The notes under the pieces were generated by a model. The model saw only the letters and a program-made list of their open reading frames with translations. It searched no databases and was not told the origin of the DNA. A DNA stretch of 64,000 bases from Carposina sasakii (lineage: Eukaryota; Arthropoda; Insecta; Lepidoptera; Carposinidae), in the NCBI GenBank assembly GCA_014607495.2, contig CP053152.1, positions 12,197,899 through 12,261,898 on the forward strand. Reading direction: 5' to 3'. This document shows positions 13,501-22,587 of the stretch, in pieces. Numbering within the stretch: the stretch's first letter is position 1; each line of letters starts with the position of its first letter. The position numbers and the translations under genes were made by a program.

Positions 13501-16400
13501 ATGAACAGGTTGAATTTTCGTCTCCACTATTAAACTCAGTGGCTAGAATAAATAAATAAACAGTAACCTTAGAATGTAGTGGCTTGTCAATGTCAATAAC
13601 AATTTTTGTTTTTGTGGGCAATGGAATATGTTGTTGCATACATCCTTGTTTTTCTTTACTAATTTATCAATATTTTGGTGAATTTTTGAATTTTTTCATT
13701 TAAATTTAATTAATTCACCCAATACTATTTGGTTTGTGTGCACAAATAGTATATATTTATTTGAAATATAAATAATGGTGGGTAATTATTTATATATTTT
13801 TTAATACTTAGTATAGGGTAGTTAATTCTGTGTAAGTAATGTGTTGGGTTTTAGAGGTTCATAATAATTAGTGGTTTACTAATTTATTAATTTCTATAAT
13901 CCTGAGGATGCCACGGTTGTTGGCGAAACATATGTAGATTATTTATCTAGTTTTTGATTTCGGAATGGTGCAATGTATCGTCTTGCATGCTAGGTGCTCG
14001 GGTCTGGTTTCTCATGGCGATTGTAGTTAGTGCAAGTGCCTGTTGTCGCAATTATGAGTTATCAGATCCGAGGGTCAGTGGAGGGTGTAGGGCCCGGTGG
14101 TGGGCGCACCCATAGTGAATGTTTGAACTTCCGAATTGTAACGCCTAATACAATTTCATTTATACCTACTCAATAAAAAGTATTTAAATATGAGAAAATC
14201 GAAGCCAAATTTTATCTTTATCTATATAGAAAGAAAGAAAGAAAGAAAGAAATTATTTATTTAGCATTCAAAAATGTTTCACAATACAGCCAAACAGAAA
14301 AACATAATTATGCTGAAATGGACCCAGCTCAGCATACAGCTGCAGAACAAAATAGATGGCCTGCAGCGCTGGTTTTGGTTTTCACTATATCACAATTATG
14401 TGAATCCTAAAGATATTAGGAGAGAAATTCATGAAATTTCAATTCAGGTATTTTTTATTATTTTATCACTCGTGTTAGTCAGGTGCATTTTCATCGAAAC
14501 TGGTTGAATTTTTTGGTCAAAAAGTAACAAAGAACGTACACACACATATTCTACTAATACTATGCGAAAGTTTGTGAGGAGATGTATGTGTGCGTGAATG
14601 TTAGTTTGTAACTCTTTCACGGTAAAACTACTGAACAGATTTTGATAAAACTTGCCAGTTATATAGCTTGTACATCAAAATAACCATAGCCTATAAAGTT
14701 CACGCGGACGAAATCGTGAGCGTCCGCTAGTATTACATATTTGTAAAGTATCATAAAAGTTAAAAATAAATTACTGGCGCCCACTTTTGACATTTAGTTA
14801 ATTTTCCAATCATAGGTCAAGTTTTTATAACAATCTTTAACTTTACTTGGCAACGTTTAAGCATAATTGTATGCACCGTTCAATTTACTAGCAATGACCT
14901 TTATTGCCATACGTGTGGTCATGGTCTATCGATAAATATGTTAGACATTGTGATTCGGGTCAAGAGTTCTGTTAAGTTTTTAATGCGTTGTGACTTTACT
15001 TCTATTTTCATACATTAATAACACCGTAAACTTTTTTTTGATTTTATAATGCGACATGTATCTGTACTGTAGCTGATATTGACAGAGTTATACAGGGTGT
15101 AACAGAAAGGGTATGTTAAGCGAAAAGCTATATAAAGCCCACTATAGAGAATCTATTCCCAAAATTTGAGACTCGAAATCACATGTTTATATTTCAAGAT
15201 TGTATGAACATTCCTGCGTTGTTTAGGAATTCTCCATACTGTCTGGAATAATAATAATGTGAGTTCGGCTATGAAATTTTGAGGGTAGGTTCCTTTCACT
15301 GTGCTATTTACATGACTTTTCGCTTAACATACCCCTTTTGTTACACCCTTCTACGTAAAGCGAAATGATAGGACAGGCCCACTATATTTATTTTTTCAGG
15401 AAAGTAAGGAGGAGAATTCCAAAACAACTTTACACACACTTTAACTGTGTCAAATTTCACGTTCGAAGGTTAGCGCAATCTATGTTTTCGCTTGACGTAT
15501 TTGAGATTATTGACGTATTTAACCGAACATGTACATCTCAACTATACCCTCAAAATTGGTCAGAAGTATCACAATGTGGTCCTAACGGCCCTTGGTGCTC
15601 TGCCTACCCCAAAAGGGATAAAGGCGTGATTATATGTATGTATGTATTTGAGATTGTTGGAACGTTACTTGAAATACGAGTAAGCACCGTTTATGTCACC
15701 AGATTTTGTCAATGATTTCTGACATAATAACTAACAATTTGGCGAAAAGAAAATATTGAAATGACATTTTCCTATGTCCGGATTTATTATTAACAATTGT
15801 TAAGTTCATCGGAATCTTAATTATGGGTAATATTAAATACTTACGATGCCAATCTTCTTGAACACGCACGCGAACACGCAAGGCGGTATGTTATCGATGT
15901 TCTTCGTCTGCCTAGCTACTGCAATGTCGAGTATTGTAATTCCGTTCCTTTGGCTACATTCGGTGAGTATAGGCAGTAGTTTCAGCTCGATGGAGTTCTT
16001 TTGTTCTTCTGACAGTGACTGGAAAGAATTGTAGGTACCTACATACCTAGACACAACAAGGATTCATTGCACAAGCTAATCCCCTACTATTTAAAACAAT
16101 ACCTTTTCGATTCAGGTTTTTTTTTAATACATGCAGACAACTAGCAAGATTAAGTACATACATATCTACAGTAGTACTGGTTGGGCAGAAGTGCGAAATT
16201 ACACACCCACTATTCACTTTTCACCAGACACATAATTTTCTTAACGCTAATAGGTAAAATTAAACTTTGTCTACATTTATTACCTAAACTTAAATATTAT
16301 AGTGAAATAATAAATATCACGTTTGCTTACTTACATGGACATTAACAAAACTTAGAACTAGCACTCCAGCGCAAATTCCGAGGTAGTTTTCTAAGTACAT
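10458..16400 (-). CDS. Classical odorant-binding protein (PBP/GOBP family), 4 exons
   Basis: Join on the minus strand: 16400-16335, 16018-15845, 11378-11264, 10555-10458. Every junction is GT-AG with matching phase (0, 0, 1). The product is about 150 residues: a 20-22 residue signal peptide (MYLENYLGICAGVLVLSFVN), then a helical domain with six cysteines spaced C1-X25-C2-X3-C3-X42-C4-X14-C5-X8-C6. The X3 and X8 spacings are diagnostic of insect classical OBPs, secreted helical carriers of small hydrophobic ligands in sensillum lymph and other fluids. Lengths and spacings are normal, with no stop or frameshift, so the gene looks functional. Intron 2 (4.5 kb) holds the palindromic Penelope-like insertion and a Helitron. 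A SINE-type chemosensory pseudogene is unlikely because the introns are intact. I cannot assign an orthologue. Confidence 0.88.
10735..11040. repeat. Dispersed lepidopteran-type repeat in OBP intron 3
   Basis: A G+C-rich block begins near CTCGTGCCTCGGAAAGCACG. Its end, TACCCCATTTCGGGAACA followed by a TATGTATAAGTATG tail, resembles the tail of the SINE-3 copy at 46130. Its two overlapping antisense open frames (10732-11003) are not genes. I recognise this as a repeat type seen in moth genomes, from memory; no search was run. Confidence 0.5.
11264..11378 (-). CDS. OBP exon 3 (C4)
   Basis: 115 bases after a TTTCACCAACAG acceptor. It encodes INNEGLFDIEKAQRK through to AETCSS, where C4 sits 42 residues after C3. 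It ends in phase 1 at a GTGAAA donor. The dyad INNEG-LFD after C3 is a common OBP feature. Confidence 0.85.
11436..11448. repeat. Target-site duplication, left copy, of the Penelope-like insertion
   Basis: TTATACCTACTCA, identical to 14160-14172. The bases outside the two copies differ (G on the left, T on the right). Confidence 0.85.
12009..12788 (-). pseudogene. Penelope-like RT C-terminus with GIY-YIG endonuclease (left arm)
   Basis: A 259-residue open frame. Residues 1-40 (YRKPTHTG, then DSFHPWQHKLAAYKSM) match the region just after the catalytic core in Penelope-like reverse transcriptases. Residues 150-215 carry the GIY-YIG nuclease: GVYSLHCPDC, SVYIGQTGR, the catalytic-type Arg/His region and SHFAKHL. 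The RT catalytic core with its YxDD box is absent, so the copy is 5'-truncated and cannot move itself. The frame is intact to its stop, which suggests a young insertion. Confidence 0.85.
12822..13559 (+). pseudogene. Penelope-like RT C-terminus with GIY-YIG endonuclease (right arm)
   Basis: Inverted copy of the left-arm frame, in the same reading frame and with the same stop. The two translations differ at only two positions in the shared stretch of about 240 residues (Gly/Asp near the start, Gly/Arg in the ARSN motif). Homology begins only at CATACGG (12822); the open frame extends to 12774 through the TA-rich spacer and probably has no biological start there. Confidence 0.85.
13902..13930 (+). 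ncRNA. Hammerhead-like motif in Penelope-like 3' tail (tentative)
   Basis: CTGAGGA, then a potential short stem (GCC...GGC) and GAAAC, resembling the CUGANGA/GAAA core of the hammerhead ribozymes known from Penelope-like elements. The inverse copy is at 11638-11667. A T lies between CTGAGGA and the stem, so the standard 10.1-11.1 pair is not formed, and I did not establish stems I and III. It could be a degenerate or non-catalytic relic. Confidence 0.3.
14160..14172. repeat. Target-site duplication, right copy, of the Penelope-like insertion
   Basis: TTATACCTACTCA, identical to 11436-11448, directly following the element 3' terminus. Confidence 0.85.
14229..14252 (+). repeat. (GAAA)n microsatellite
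   Basis: Six tandem GAAA units just right of the Penelope-like insertion. Confidence 0.85.
14550..14730 (+). mobile_element. Short non-autonomous Helitron
   Basis: Starts TCTACTAATACTATGCGAAA and ends in a 7-bp hairpin (GCGGACG...CGTCCGC) followed by TAG and a host T, the standard Helitron 3' structure. About 180 bp, non-coding, inside OBP intron 2. The left junction is T|TC rather than the usual A|TC. Confidence 0.75.
15093..15350. mobile_element. MITE family A (CAGGGTGTAAC termini)
   Basis: The termini CAGGGTGTAACAGAAAGGGT and their complement at the right end bound a roughly 258-bp non-coding element with long inverted subterminal repeats (GTTAAGCGAAAAGCTAT). Other copies: 44981, 51254, 53900 and 55533. 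TA target flanks elsewhere suggest a Tc1/mariner-type parent. The last base of the right terminus has drifted (CACCCTT). Confidence 0.8.
15521..15650 (+). repeat. SINE-5 type repeat, truncated copy
   Basis: Shares AACCGAACATGTACATCTCA through TCTGCCTACCCC...GGGATAAAGGCGTG and a (GTAT)n tail with the fuller copy at 62779-62990. The 5' half is missing. The overlapping 116-codon open frame at 15365 is not a gene. Confidence 0.7.
15845..16018 (-). CDS. OBP exon 2 (C1, C2, C3)
   Basis: 58 codons between a TTCTTTCCAG acceptor and a GTAAGT donor, phase 0 at both ends. It begins SLSEEQKNSI and contains C1 in TECSQRNG and the C2-X3-C3 signature PPCVFACVFKKIGI, which is typical of OBPs. Confidence 0.88.
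16335..16400 (-). CDS. OBP exon 1 (signal peptide)
   Basis: 22 codons from the ATG at 16400 to a GTAAGT donor at 16334. The hydrophobic core GVLVLSFV makes a good signal peptide, and the exon ends in phase 0. This start is preferred because it is the first ATG giving a signal peptide in frame with exon 2. Confidence 0.82.
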
Positions 16401-16476
16401 ACTGGTTATTAAGTTATACCTATAAATGAATTAAAATTTATGGTAAATCTACTAGTCACAAGCGTCCAGCTCGTTC

Positions 16477-16485
16477 CTTATATGA
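16477..16485 (-). promoter_or_regulatory. Candidate TATA box of the OBP gene
   Basis: CATATAAGG on the minus strand, 77 bases upstream of the OBP start codon, is a plausible core promoter position for a short 5' UTR. No initiator element was confirmed. Confidence 0.35.
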
Positions 16486-17476
16486 GACAAGCATGATGCG
16501 ATAAACATAGCGAACACAATTTTATACAACTCGAGGTTTTTTAGGATTTGCCTTAAGGAAAATCCATTGTTGTACTTTGATACGGATTAAAGAAAGAAAA
16601 AAGCAGTACATAGCGTAGAGTGCGTTTCACTGTATAGTTCCTTTGGACGATGGCGCTAGTTACTATGTACATGACTACATTATCTGTGTAATTAAATACA
16701 AAACATGCTAGTTCCGAAATCAGGCATAGGAATTATTCTATGAAACGTATTCTAATTTGTACTACAATAAAACAAATGCGGCTACTATTTACATTGTTTA
16801 CGTGTACGATTTTAATCTTAGGACTCTACCAACACACATAGAATTATAACAACCTGCTCCGGCAGAATTATACAGGGTGTAAGTGATAACCAGATAAATA
16901 TTGATGACCATGATTCGTGAAAACTAATTCCTTCCGAATTTTTTCGAATTGAACAAATCTGGATCAAAATAGTGTAGGTAGTTAAAATAGGTCTGATTCA
17001 TAATGCATTGAAAACTAGATTTAAAAAAATATATGATAAATAAAGATTAAGGATAGACTTCATCAGCATCTCATCTTGTTTCCTCCATGATACCTACTGT
17101 TAGTTGCTATATTCTATAACTAAGTTACCTACCCACGCCACATCATTCATTTCCGGTTCCTATAGCTGTCTAAATTCCTAACTTATCTAAACTGCTAAGG
17201 GTTGTATGCACCAATTTGAAGATAAATACTATACCTTAATCATTTATATATTGGAACATCGGTTTTTGTATAGAACAAGCTTAAACATTTCTAGGGGCCT
17301 AATTCAAGGTATTCAGGGTTTAATTTGACCATAATACGACAGTAAAAACTTATGACACTCACTCTATTTATTTATCTCACTCGGGTGATTTTTTTTTCAT
17401 TTTCTTAATAATACTTTTGTGTATGTGCAATAAAGAATAAGAATATTTATAATTTATGACAGTACCTACATTTTGT
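16486..17476. other. Intergenic DNA with one MITE-type terminus
   Basis: A TACAGGGTGTAAGTG terminus at 16872 suggests the left end of another inverted-repeat element, but no partner end is clear. The remainder is A+T-rich and unassigned. Confidence 0.4.
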
Positions 17477-17628
17477 GGTCGACCGGTTCTAACCGTCACA
17501 CTTAAACGTAAACTTAAAATAATTTTAATTATTAGTCCTAACTATCCCTTTCTGTCTCAGCTATATGGAGAGGGACAGACTTGACTAATTTTAATTATAC
17601 GTTGAATTGTGACAGTCAGAATCGACCA
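17477..17628. mobile_element. Palindromic MITE with GGTCGA termini
   Basis: Left end GGTCGACCGGTTCTAACCGT and right end complementary to GGTCGATTCTGACTGTCAC form imperfect inverted repeats that continue inward (AATTTTAATTATTAGTC against its inverse). The element is about 150 bp and non-coding. I could not establish target duplications. Confidence 0.65.
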
Positions 17629-17844
17629 TATAATTGCTGTCATTGTTTGACAAACTATTTGCCTCAATTTTCATAGCAAGAGCAGGTACCTACTTTGTGA
17701 TAGCATGCAACGAAGATTAAATAAAATAATTGTACTTTGACACCCTGTTTGCGGAAATAACACCAAGAAATTCTAGAACTCCTGTTCAGGTACACCGATT
17801 ATTACAATAGGTGCACTTTGTACTAGCCACTTATAAAATATAGT

Positions 17845-17950
17845 AAGTGGTTATAGCGGCTCGCACGGTTTTCAGTGGTCGTGGGTTCGATTCCCACTCG
17901 GGTGAAGAATTTTTTCCATTTTCTTTATTAATAATTTTATAATATATAAT
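17845..17950 (+). mobile_element. SINE-1 (tRNA-derived), 5'-truncated copy
   Basis: Has the tRNA-like A-box region (GTGGTTATAGCGGC) and B box (GGTTCGATTCC), followed by the family tail AAGAATTTTTTCCATTTTCT and TTATTAATAATTTTAT. The first tRNA-like bases are missing, so it is not a tRNA gene. Confidence 0.75.
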
Positions 17951-18084
17951 ATCTTGACTAAGATAAATTTATAAAAACACTTCTCCATTAATATAATCCG
18001 TTAGGATATGGTTGATCGTTTCATATTTAAACATTGTGCTGAGGGATTCAGCTTTGTTTGCCGAGATTTGGCTAGTGTATAGCT

Positions 18085-18275
18085 ATCGGGATGAAGAATA
18101 ACGTTGCCAATATGTAATTTAGAAAAGAGATGGTAAAATTCGTCATCCGAGTAATTGATCCGGTGGCTTAGTGGTTATAGCGGCTCGCACGGTTTGCAGT
18201 GGTCGTGGGTTCGATTCCCATTCGGGTGAAGAATTTTTTCCATTTTCTTTATTAATAATTTTATAAAATATAGTA
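18085..18275 (+). mobile_element. SINE-1 (tRNA-derived), copy with 5' extension
   Basis: The tRNA-like core (CCGGTGGCTTAGTGG...GGTTCGATTCC) and tail are complete. About 70 bp upstream of the core (AATAACGTTGCCAATATG, TAGAAAAGAGATGGTAAAAT, CATCCGAGTAATTGA) are shared with the copy at 20903-21080, so the mobile unit starts well before the tRNA-like part. Confidence 0.8.
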
Positions 18276-19710
18276 GGAAAAATGTTATTAAAGTTTATTA
18301 TTAGTGAAGAACCCAAAAAATATTTAATAATATAGAAATCAACCTGAACCAAGCAAAGCAAAGGTAACAAATCTTTTCGCAGGCTGATTCACGTTCGATT
18401 AGCTAAACCTTAAAGTTGTTCAACCGATTTTGATGAAATTTTACGTTTGTTTAAATGCGTTTAGGTAAGGTTTCAAAGACAATGTTGAATATTATAGGTA
18501 ACATCGTAATTAGGTTCCTGTAAGCCAAACTGCTTAGATGAAGGCAACTTGTACTCAGTATTTCACTCACTACTATAGATGAAATTTGAAATTTGGTAAG
18601 AAAGTAGATAATGACTAGGGGATCTCCGCTTAGGATTCATGGACGTCAGCTACTTCATTATAATATCATGCTTTTATGTTTTAATTTACAAATTTATATA
18701 TTTTCATATCTTGTCTGCGTAACCTAGTTTAAAACCTCATATAAATAAGTAGGATGTTTTTGCAGACATACCTATTTACTATTCCGGGCCTCGGCACGGG
18801 CGAGCGGATTATTCAAATTTCATGCTATTTTGTCGGGCCGCGGTTCGCGTTGTTTTAATATCCACATTGCAAGCATCGGGCTTTGTTGTTTCCACGTGAC
18901 AGGTATTGTTGGAAAATATGAAATACTCATGATATGTACAAAGAAATACAATATTCCGTAGAATAGTATTTTTCGTTTTGGTGAAAAGGAGTGTGGTGTG
19001 CGCAATTTTGCCCAACCTTCTTCATCATCATCATTAATTAACTATATTTTCCTGGAATATATCTATCATAAGATCTGTGATTATTCGGGGTTCACTAAGA
19101 ATCAACTAAGGAACTCAAAGGCGTTTCCTCTGCGAACTAGCAGCCACTGATCTTTTACATCTGAACCCGCTTCTTCTTCATCTGAACTCTTCTTCGTGCT
19201 CCTGCAGTTCTATCCACCCCATTTTCTCAACATAGTCGTCACCTACGTAAAAAACTTAGGCTATCTCCATCTAATTTCCACTGCCTATTACAATATGCTG
19301 CTATTTCCCTCACGTAATTCCTGTGCTCCCGGCAAAGCACTCGAATTAGCATCCAATTTACTTAATGGCCGTTCATAGGAGCCTAACGTGTTAAATTCGA
19401 CTGCTACGTGAGTGCCCTGTAATTTTCCGACTTGAGACTGTATAAAATAGTAATTTCGTAGAGTAAGTTAAATAGTTTGGGAAGAAGTTTTTATTTTTAC
19501 ATTCTATATGGTACCCTACATTGTACCCTATCTTGGGAAAACATTTTATGGCACCCAAAAAACAGGAAATCTGGTTTTTAAAAAGCTACGCATAGAGCAT
19601 CTCATCTTCCGCCCACTCGTATACCAGATATAAACTGGCAAGGAAATATATGGCTCTAGAGCTGCATTCCGAATTTTAGGCGGCTTTGCTGTTCTGTAAC
19701 CCCACCTCAT
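18276..19710. other. Intergenic DNA, no recognised gene
   Basis: A G+C-rich patch lies at 18780-18860 and a C-rich patch at 19180-19380. Open frames there (up to 68 codons) show no domain. Nothing further could be supported. Confidence 0.45.
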
Positions 19711-19820
19711 CTTCATCATCATCATCAGCCTATTGCAGTCCTCTGCTGGACTTAGGCCTCCCCCAGGGCACGCCACAATACTGCCATGAGGGGTATTTGC
19801 CCATAGTCACCACGCTGGGC
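19711..19820 (-). repeat. SINE-4 / RTE tail fragment
   Basis: Contains the conserved RTE 3' coding end (GAGGCCTAAGTCCAGCAG on the minus strand) and a (CAT)n stretch at its 3' end. Only the 3' half of the family is present. Confidence 0.7.
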
Positions 19821-20561
19821 AACCCCACCTACCAACGTCCAAATTTTATTATATTATATTAGCATTTACAGTAACGTAAACCTGACGTAAACTAATCAGA
19901 CGACGCGTATCTCCATACGTCTCCCCGTGTTGACGTGAATGACTTTCCGCATAGGCAGGGGGATGACGAGGGTATTTGCAAGTTAGTATTTGACATACCT
20001 TCACGGCTTCATATAATTTCGCGTGCAAGTTTCCGTTTTCATACCAACCGATGTGACAACGACGCGATGGGCTGTCTTGTAAGTATTTATCTTGCAGATT
20101 TACAGCCAGGTAGTAACGCATATCTACCATAATTTTTAAACAATGCCATTTGAATCGTACGTACCTACTTACGTACCTACTTATCTGATAAAACTTAATT
20201 AACTAATACAAAGTACCTTATTAAAAAAGTGATAACATCAATCGCCTTTAAGTATACAGTCCGTCAAGCGTCCGTCCGTCAAATGTATATTCAATTTTGC
20301 ATATCGTGTCGTCGACAGATCGTAGGGCGTGCAAACAACAATTTAATATATCGTGTGTGAACAGGAGATGTATGTACAGTACACACTGATATATTCGATG
20401 CTGAGTATAATATGAGTCTTTTGATGTTACTGACTGTCAATGGAGTTTGGTATAGAGTTACATTTATCAATGTAACAAAATATAATATTTCTGCCACCTT
20501 GTCTGATATGATTTATGGTTTTCTTTTGATGTATATTATGAACGTATGTTTATTTCATATT

Positions 20562-20690
20562 ATAAAATTATTAATAAAGAAAATGGAAAAAATTCTTCAC
20601 CCGAGTGGGAATCGAACCCACGACTGCTGCAAACCGTGCCAGCCGCTATAACCACTAAGCCACCAGGTCAATTACTCGGATGACGAATTT
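20562..20690 (-). mobile_element. SINE-1 (tRNA-derived)
   Basis: Reverse-strand copy with complete tRNA-like core and tail. The 5' extension CATCCGAGTAATTGACC is present next to the core. The B box is intact (GGTTCGATTCC). Confidence 0.8.
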
Positions 20691-20902
20691 TATACGTAGT
20701 CATCATTTTCGTAGATAGAATGTATGTATAGGTAGGTAAAATTTAATACCATATTCCTTGCATTACTCTTGCAAAATAATACGTTCAGTATTCTATTACT
20801 ACTAGAATTTATATTTTTAAGAATACAAGCGATTTGGATCTATGCTAAATATTTTTTAAATCTAGATGAACTAAGTACTCAGGTATATTAAACAATAAGT
20901 TT

Positions 20903-21080
20903 CATAAAATTATTAATAAAGAAATGGAAAAAATTCTTCACCCGAGTGGGAATAGAATCCACGACCACTGCAAACCGTGCCAGCCGCTCTAACCACTGAG
21001 CTACCGGGTCAATTACTCAGATGACGAATTTTACCATCCCTTTTCTAAATTATGTACATATTGGCAACGTTATTTTTCAT
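20903..21080 (-). mobile_element. SINE-1 (tRNA-derived), long 5' extension
   Basis: Reverse-strand copy in which homology with the copy at 18085 extends at least 70 bp upstream of the tRNA-like core, to AACGTTGCCAATATGTA. The B box has decayed (GGATTCTATTCC), so it is an old copy. Confidence 0.8.
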
Positions 21081-21463
21081 AAGTTTCATCTAAATTCTAA
21101 AGATTATGTTCTCGAAGGGTAGCTGGAACATAAAAGAGATCCCTCAGATTCATTTGGCAGGAACAGATGTAAATGATCAACTTGCCTCTTCTGTAACAAA
21201 ATAAAAGTTATTAGTTTCTCTTGAAAATGCTCTAAATATAGAATCGGAGGCGATGTTTTCACGGAAATTACTTTTTCATTTATTTGCATTACTTTCATAA
21301 GATGATGGAAAGCATGAATAGGTGTCATGAGATGTAGCGGATGATTGATGACAGTTTATAACTTTACTGTTTAGACTTCGAAGCGAAAAGTTTATCCCTG
21401 ATGAGATACTACGTTTAATACTGCAGAGTTTAGTACCAATAGGGAGCCAAATGTAGGTACTTG

Positions 21464-22060
21464 GAGTAACTTTCATAGACAAACCCAAGAAAGAGATGGT
21501 AAAATTTGACATCCGATGGTTAGTTGGTTAGAGCGAAAGCACGGTTTGCGAGTGGTCGTGAGTTTAAATCTCACTCGGGTGAAGAATTTTTCATTTTCTT
21601 ATTAATATTTTATAAAACCAATTCTATTATCTTTTTGTTGAAAATAGATTAGATAAATTGATGATTATAAAACAGAATGATGGAGCATACTTAAACCAAT
21701 GCGAAACAGGTACAAGATAATCTAAATAAAGATATTTGGATGATTGTCTGGTTGTTTAAACGAAATTGCAAGCAAAAAATATTTTATTATATCAGGCGTC
21801 ACCATTCGGAAATTGCAAGCGTCAGCTTTTATAGCTTTTATAGCAATCGGATATACTACTTGGAATAACTTTCATAGACAAACCCAATTCGATTATATTT
21901 TTGTTGAAAATAGATTTGAATAATTGATGATTGAAACCGAATAATGGAGCTTACTTAAACCTATTCAAAACAGGTACAAGCTAATCTAATTGAAAAGTTT
22001 GTGAGAAGGAAATTATAAATAAAGATATTTAGACGATTTATAGCAATCGGACATACATCA
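21464..22060. repeat. Local duplication; copy 1 filled by a SINE, copy 2 empty
   Basis: Copy 1 (21464-21735, interrupted by the SINE at 21488-21614) and copy 2 (21866-22060) share ACTTTCATAGACAAACCC, TTTTTGTTGAAAATAGATT, AATTGATGATT and CAGGTACAAG. Copy 2 shows the uninterrupted site, so it serves as the pre-insertion state. Confidence 0.7.
21488..21614 (+). mobile_element. SINE-1 insertion with known empty site
   Basis: Flanked by AAACCCA (21481-21487) and AAACCA (21615-21620). It starts AGAAAGAGATGGTAAAAT, which places the family's 5' boundary about 35 bp ahead of the tRNA-like core. The B box is degenerate (GAGTTTAAATC). Confidence 0.8.
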
Positions 22061-22587
22061 TTGTAGTAGACGTCTACAAATTGCTATTTGTTTCTATTAT
22101 TGCTATTTGTGATGGATCGCTTTCCAATTTCTCTCGTTCTTTTATTCGGAGCAAAGTCCAAATGTTGCCATAGAAAATTAAAAGCAAACAGTACCGGATG
22201 AGAACTGTTTGCACAGGTTTCTAATCAAGTCAATAAGTGCTCCCCTAAAACCTTCTGGAGTCAACACAAAATAATTTTAGAGACAATTTTTATTGCTGCT
22301 GAAAGATTTTGTTTAATACGAAATACCTTTATCGTCAATAGTGTACAGTAATTATGTGTTTTTTGAAGTCAGATTAAATATAGTACAATTTTGATAATCT
22401 CTCTCTCACTAACCATTAAATTAATGCAGTTGCTTACATTTTATTTCAGAATAAATTCATTAACAATAATAGAAAAATCGTTATACAAGGGCGAGCTGGT
22501 TACTTGATAACATCATTTAATACATACCTAAGTGTTCAAAGTAATGCAAAAAAATATTATAAGTAAATATAGTTTTTCTTGTTACAG

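Larger units (their letters stand above)
11449..14159. mobile_element. Palindromic Penelope-like retroelement (two head-to-head copies, one insertion)
   Basis: Two 1298-bp arms (11449-12746 and 12822-14119) are inverted repeats around a 75-bp A+T-rich spacer. The whole unit is bracketed by a 13-bp duplication, TTATACCTACTCA, at 11436-11448 and 14160-14172, so it went in as one event. Each arm encodes the C-terminal part of a Penelope-like RT plus a GIY-YIG endonuclease, with its 3' tail pointing outward. The right arm keeps 40 bp of 3' terminus that the left arm lacks; the left arm keeps about 40 bp more of the 5' side. It sits in intron 2 of the OBP gene. Confidence 0.9.

Noticed and set aside
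12009..13559. Two separate GIY-YIG endonuclease genes
   Set aside because: They are the arms of one palindromic Penelope-like insertion, both 5'-truncated.
15365..15715. 116-codon open frame on the plus strand
   Set aside because: Its second half is a SINE-5 repeat, and it shows no domain or splice support.
16873..17747. Single 875-bp inverted-repeat transposon bounded by CAGGGTGTAAG and GACACCCTG
   Set aside because: The two ends share only the generic CAGGGTGT motif, the right end has no TA flank, and another MITE lies in between.
20005..20090. Possible first exon of the LDLa/CUB gene ending in CTT|GTAAGT
   Set aside because: The frame that would fit the phase-1 acceptor at 22588 contains a TGA and no ATG.
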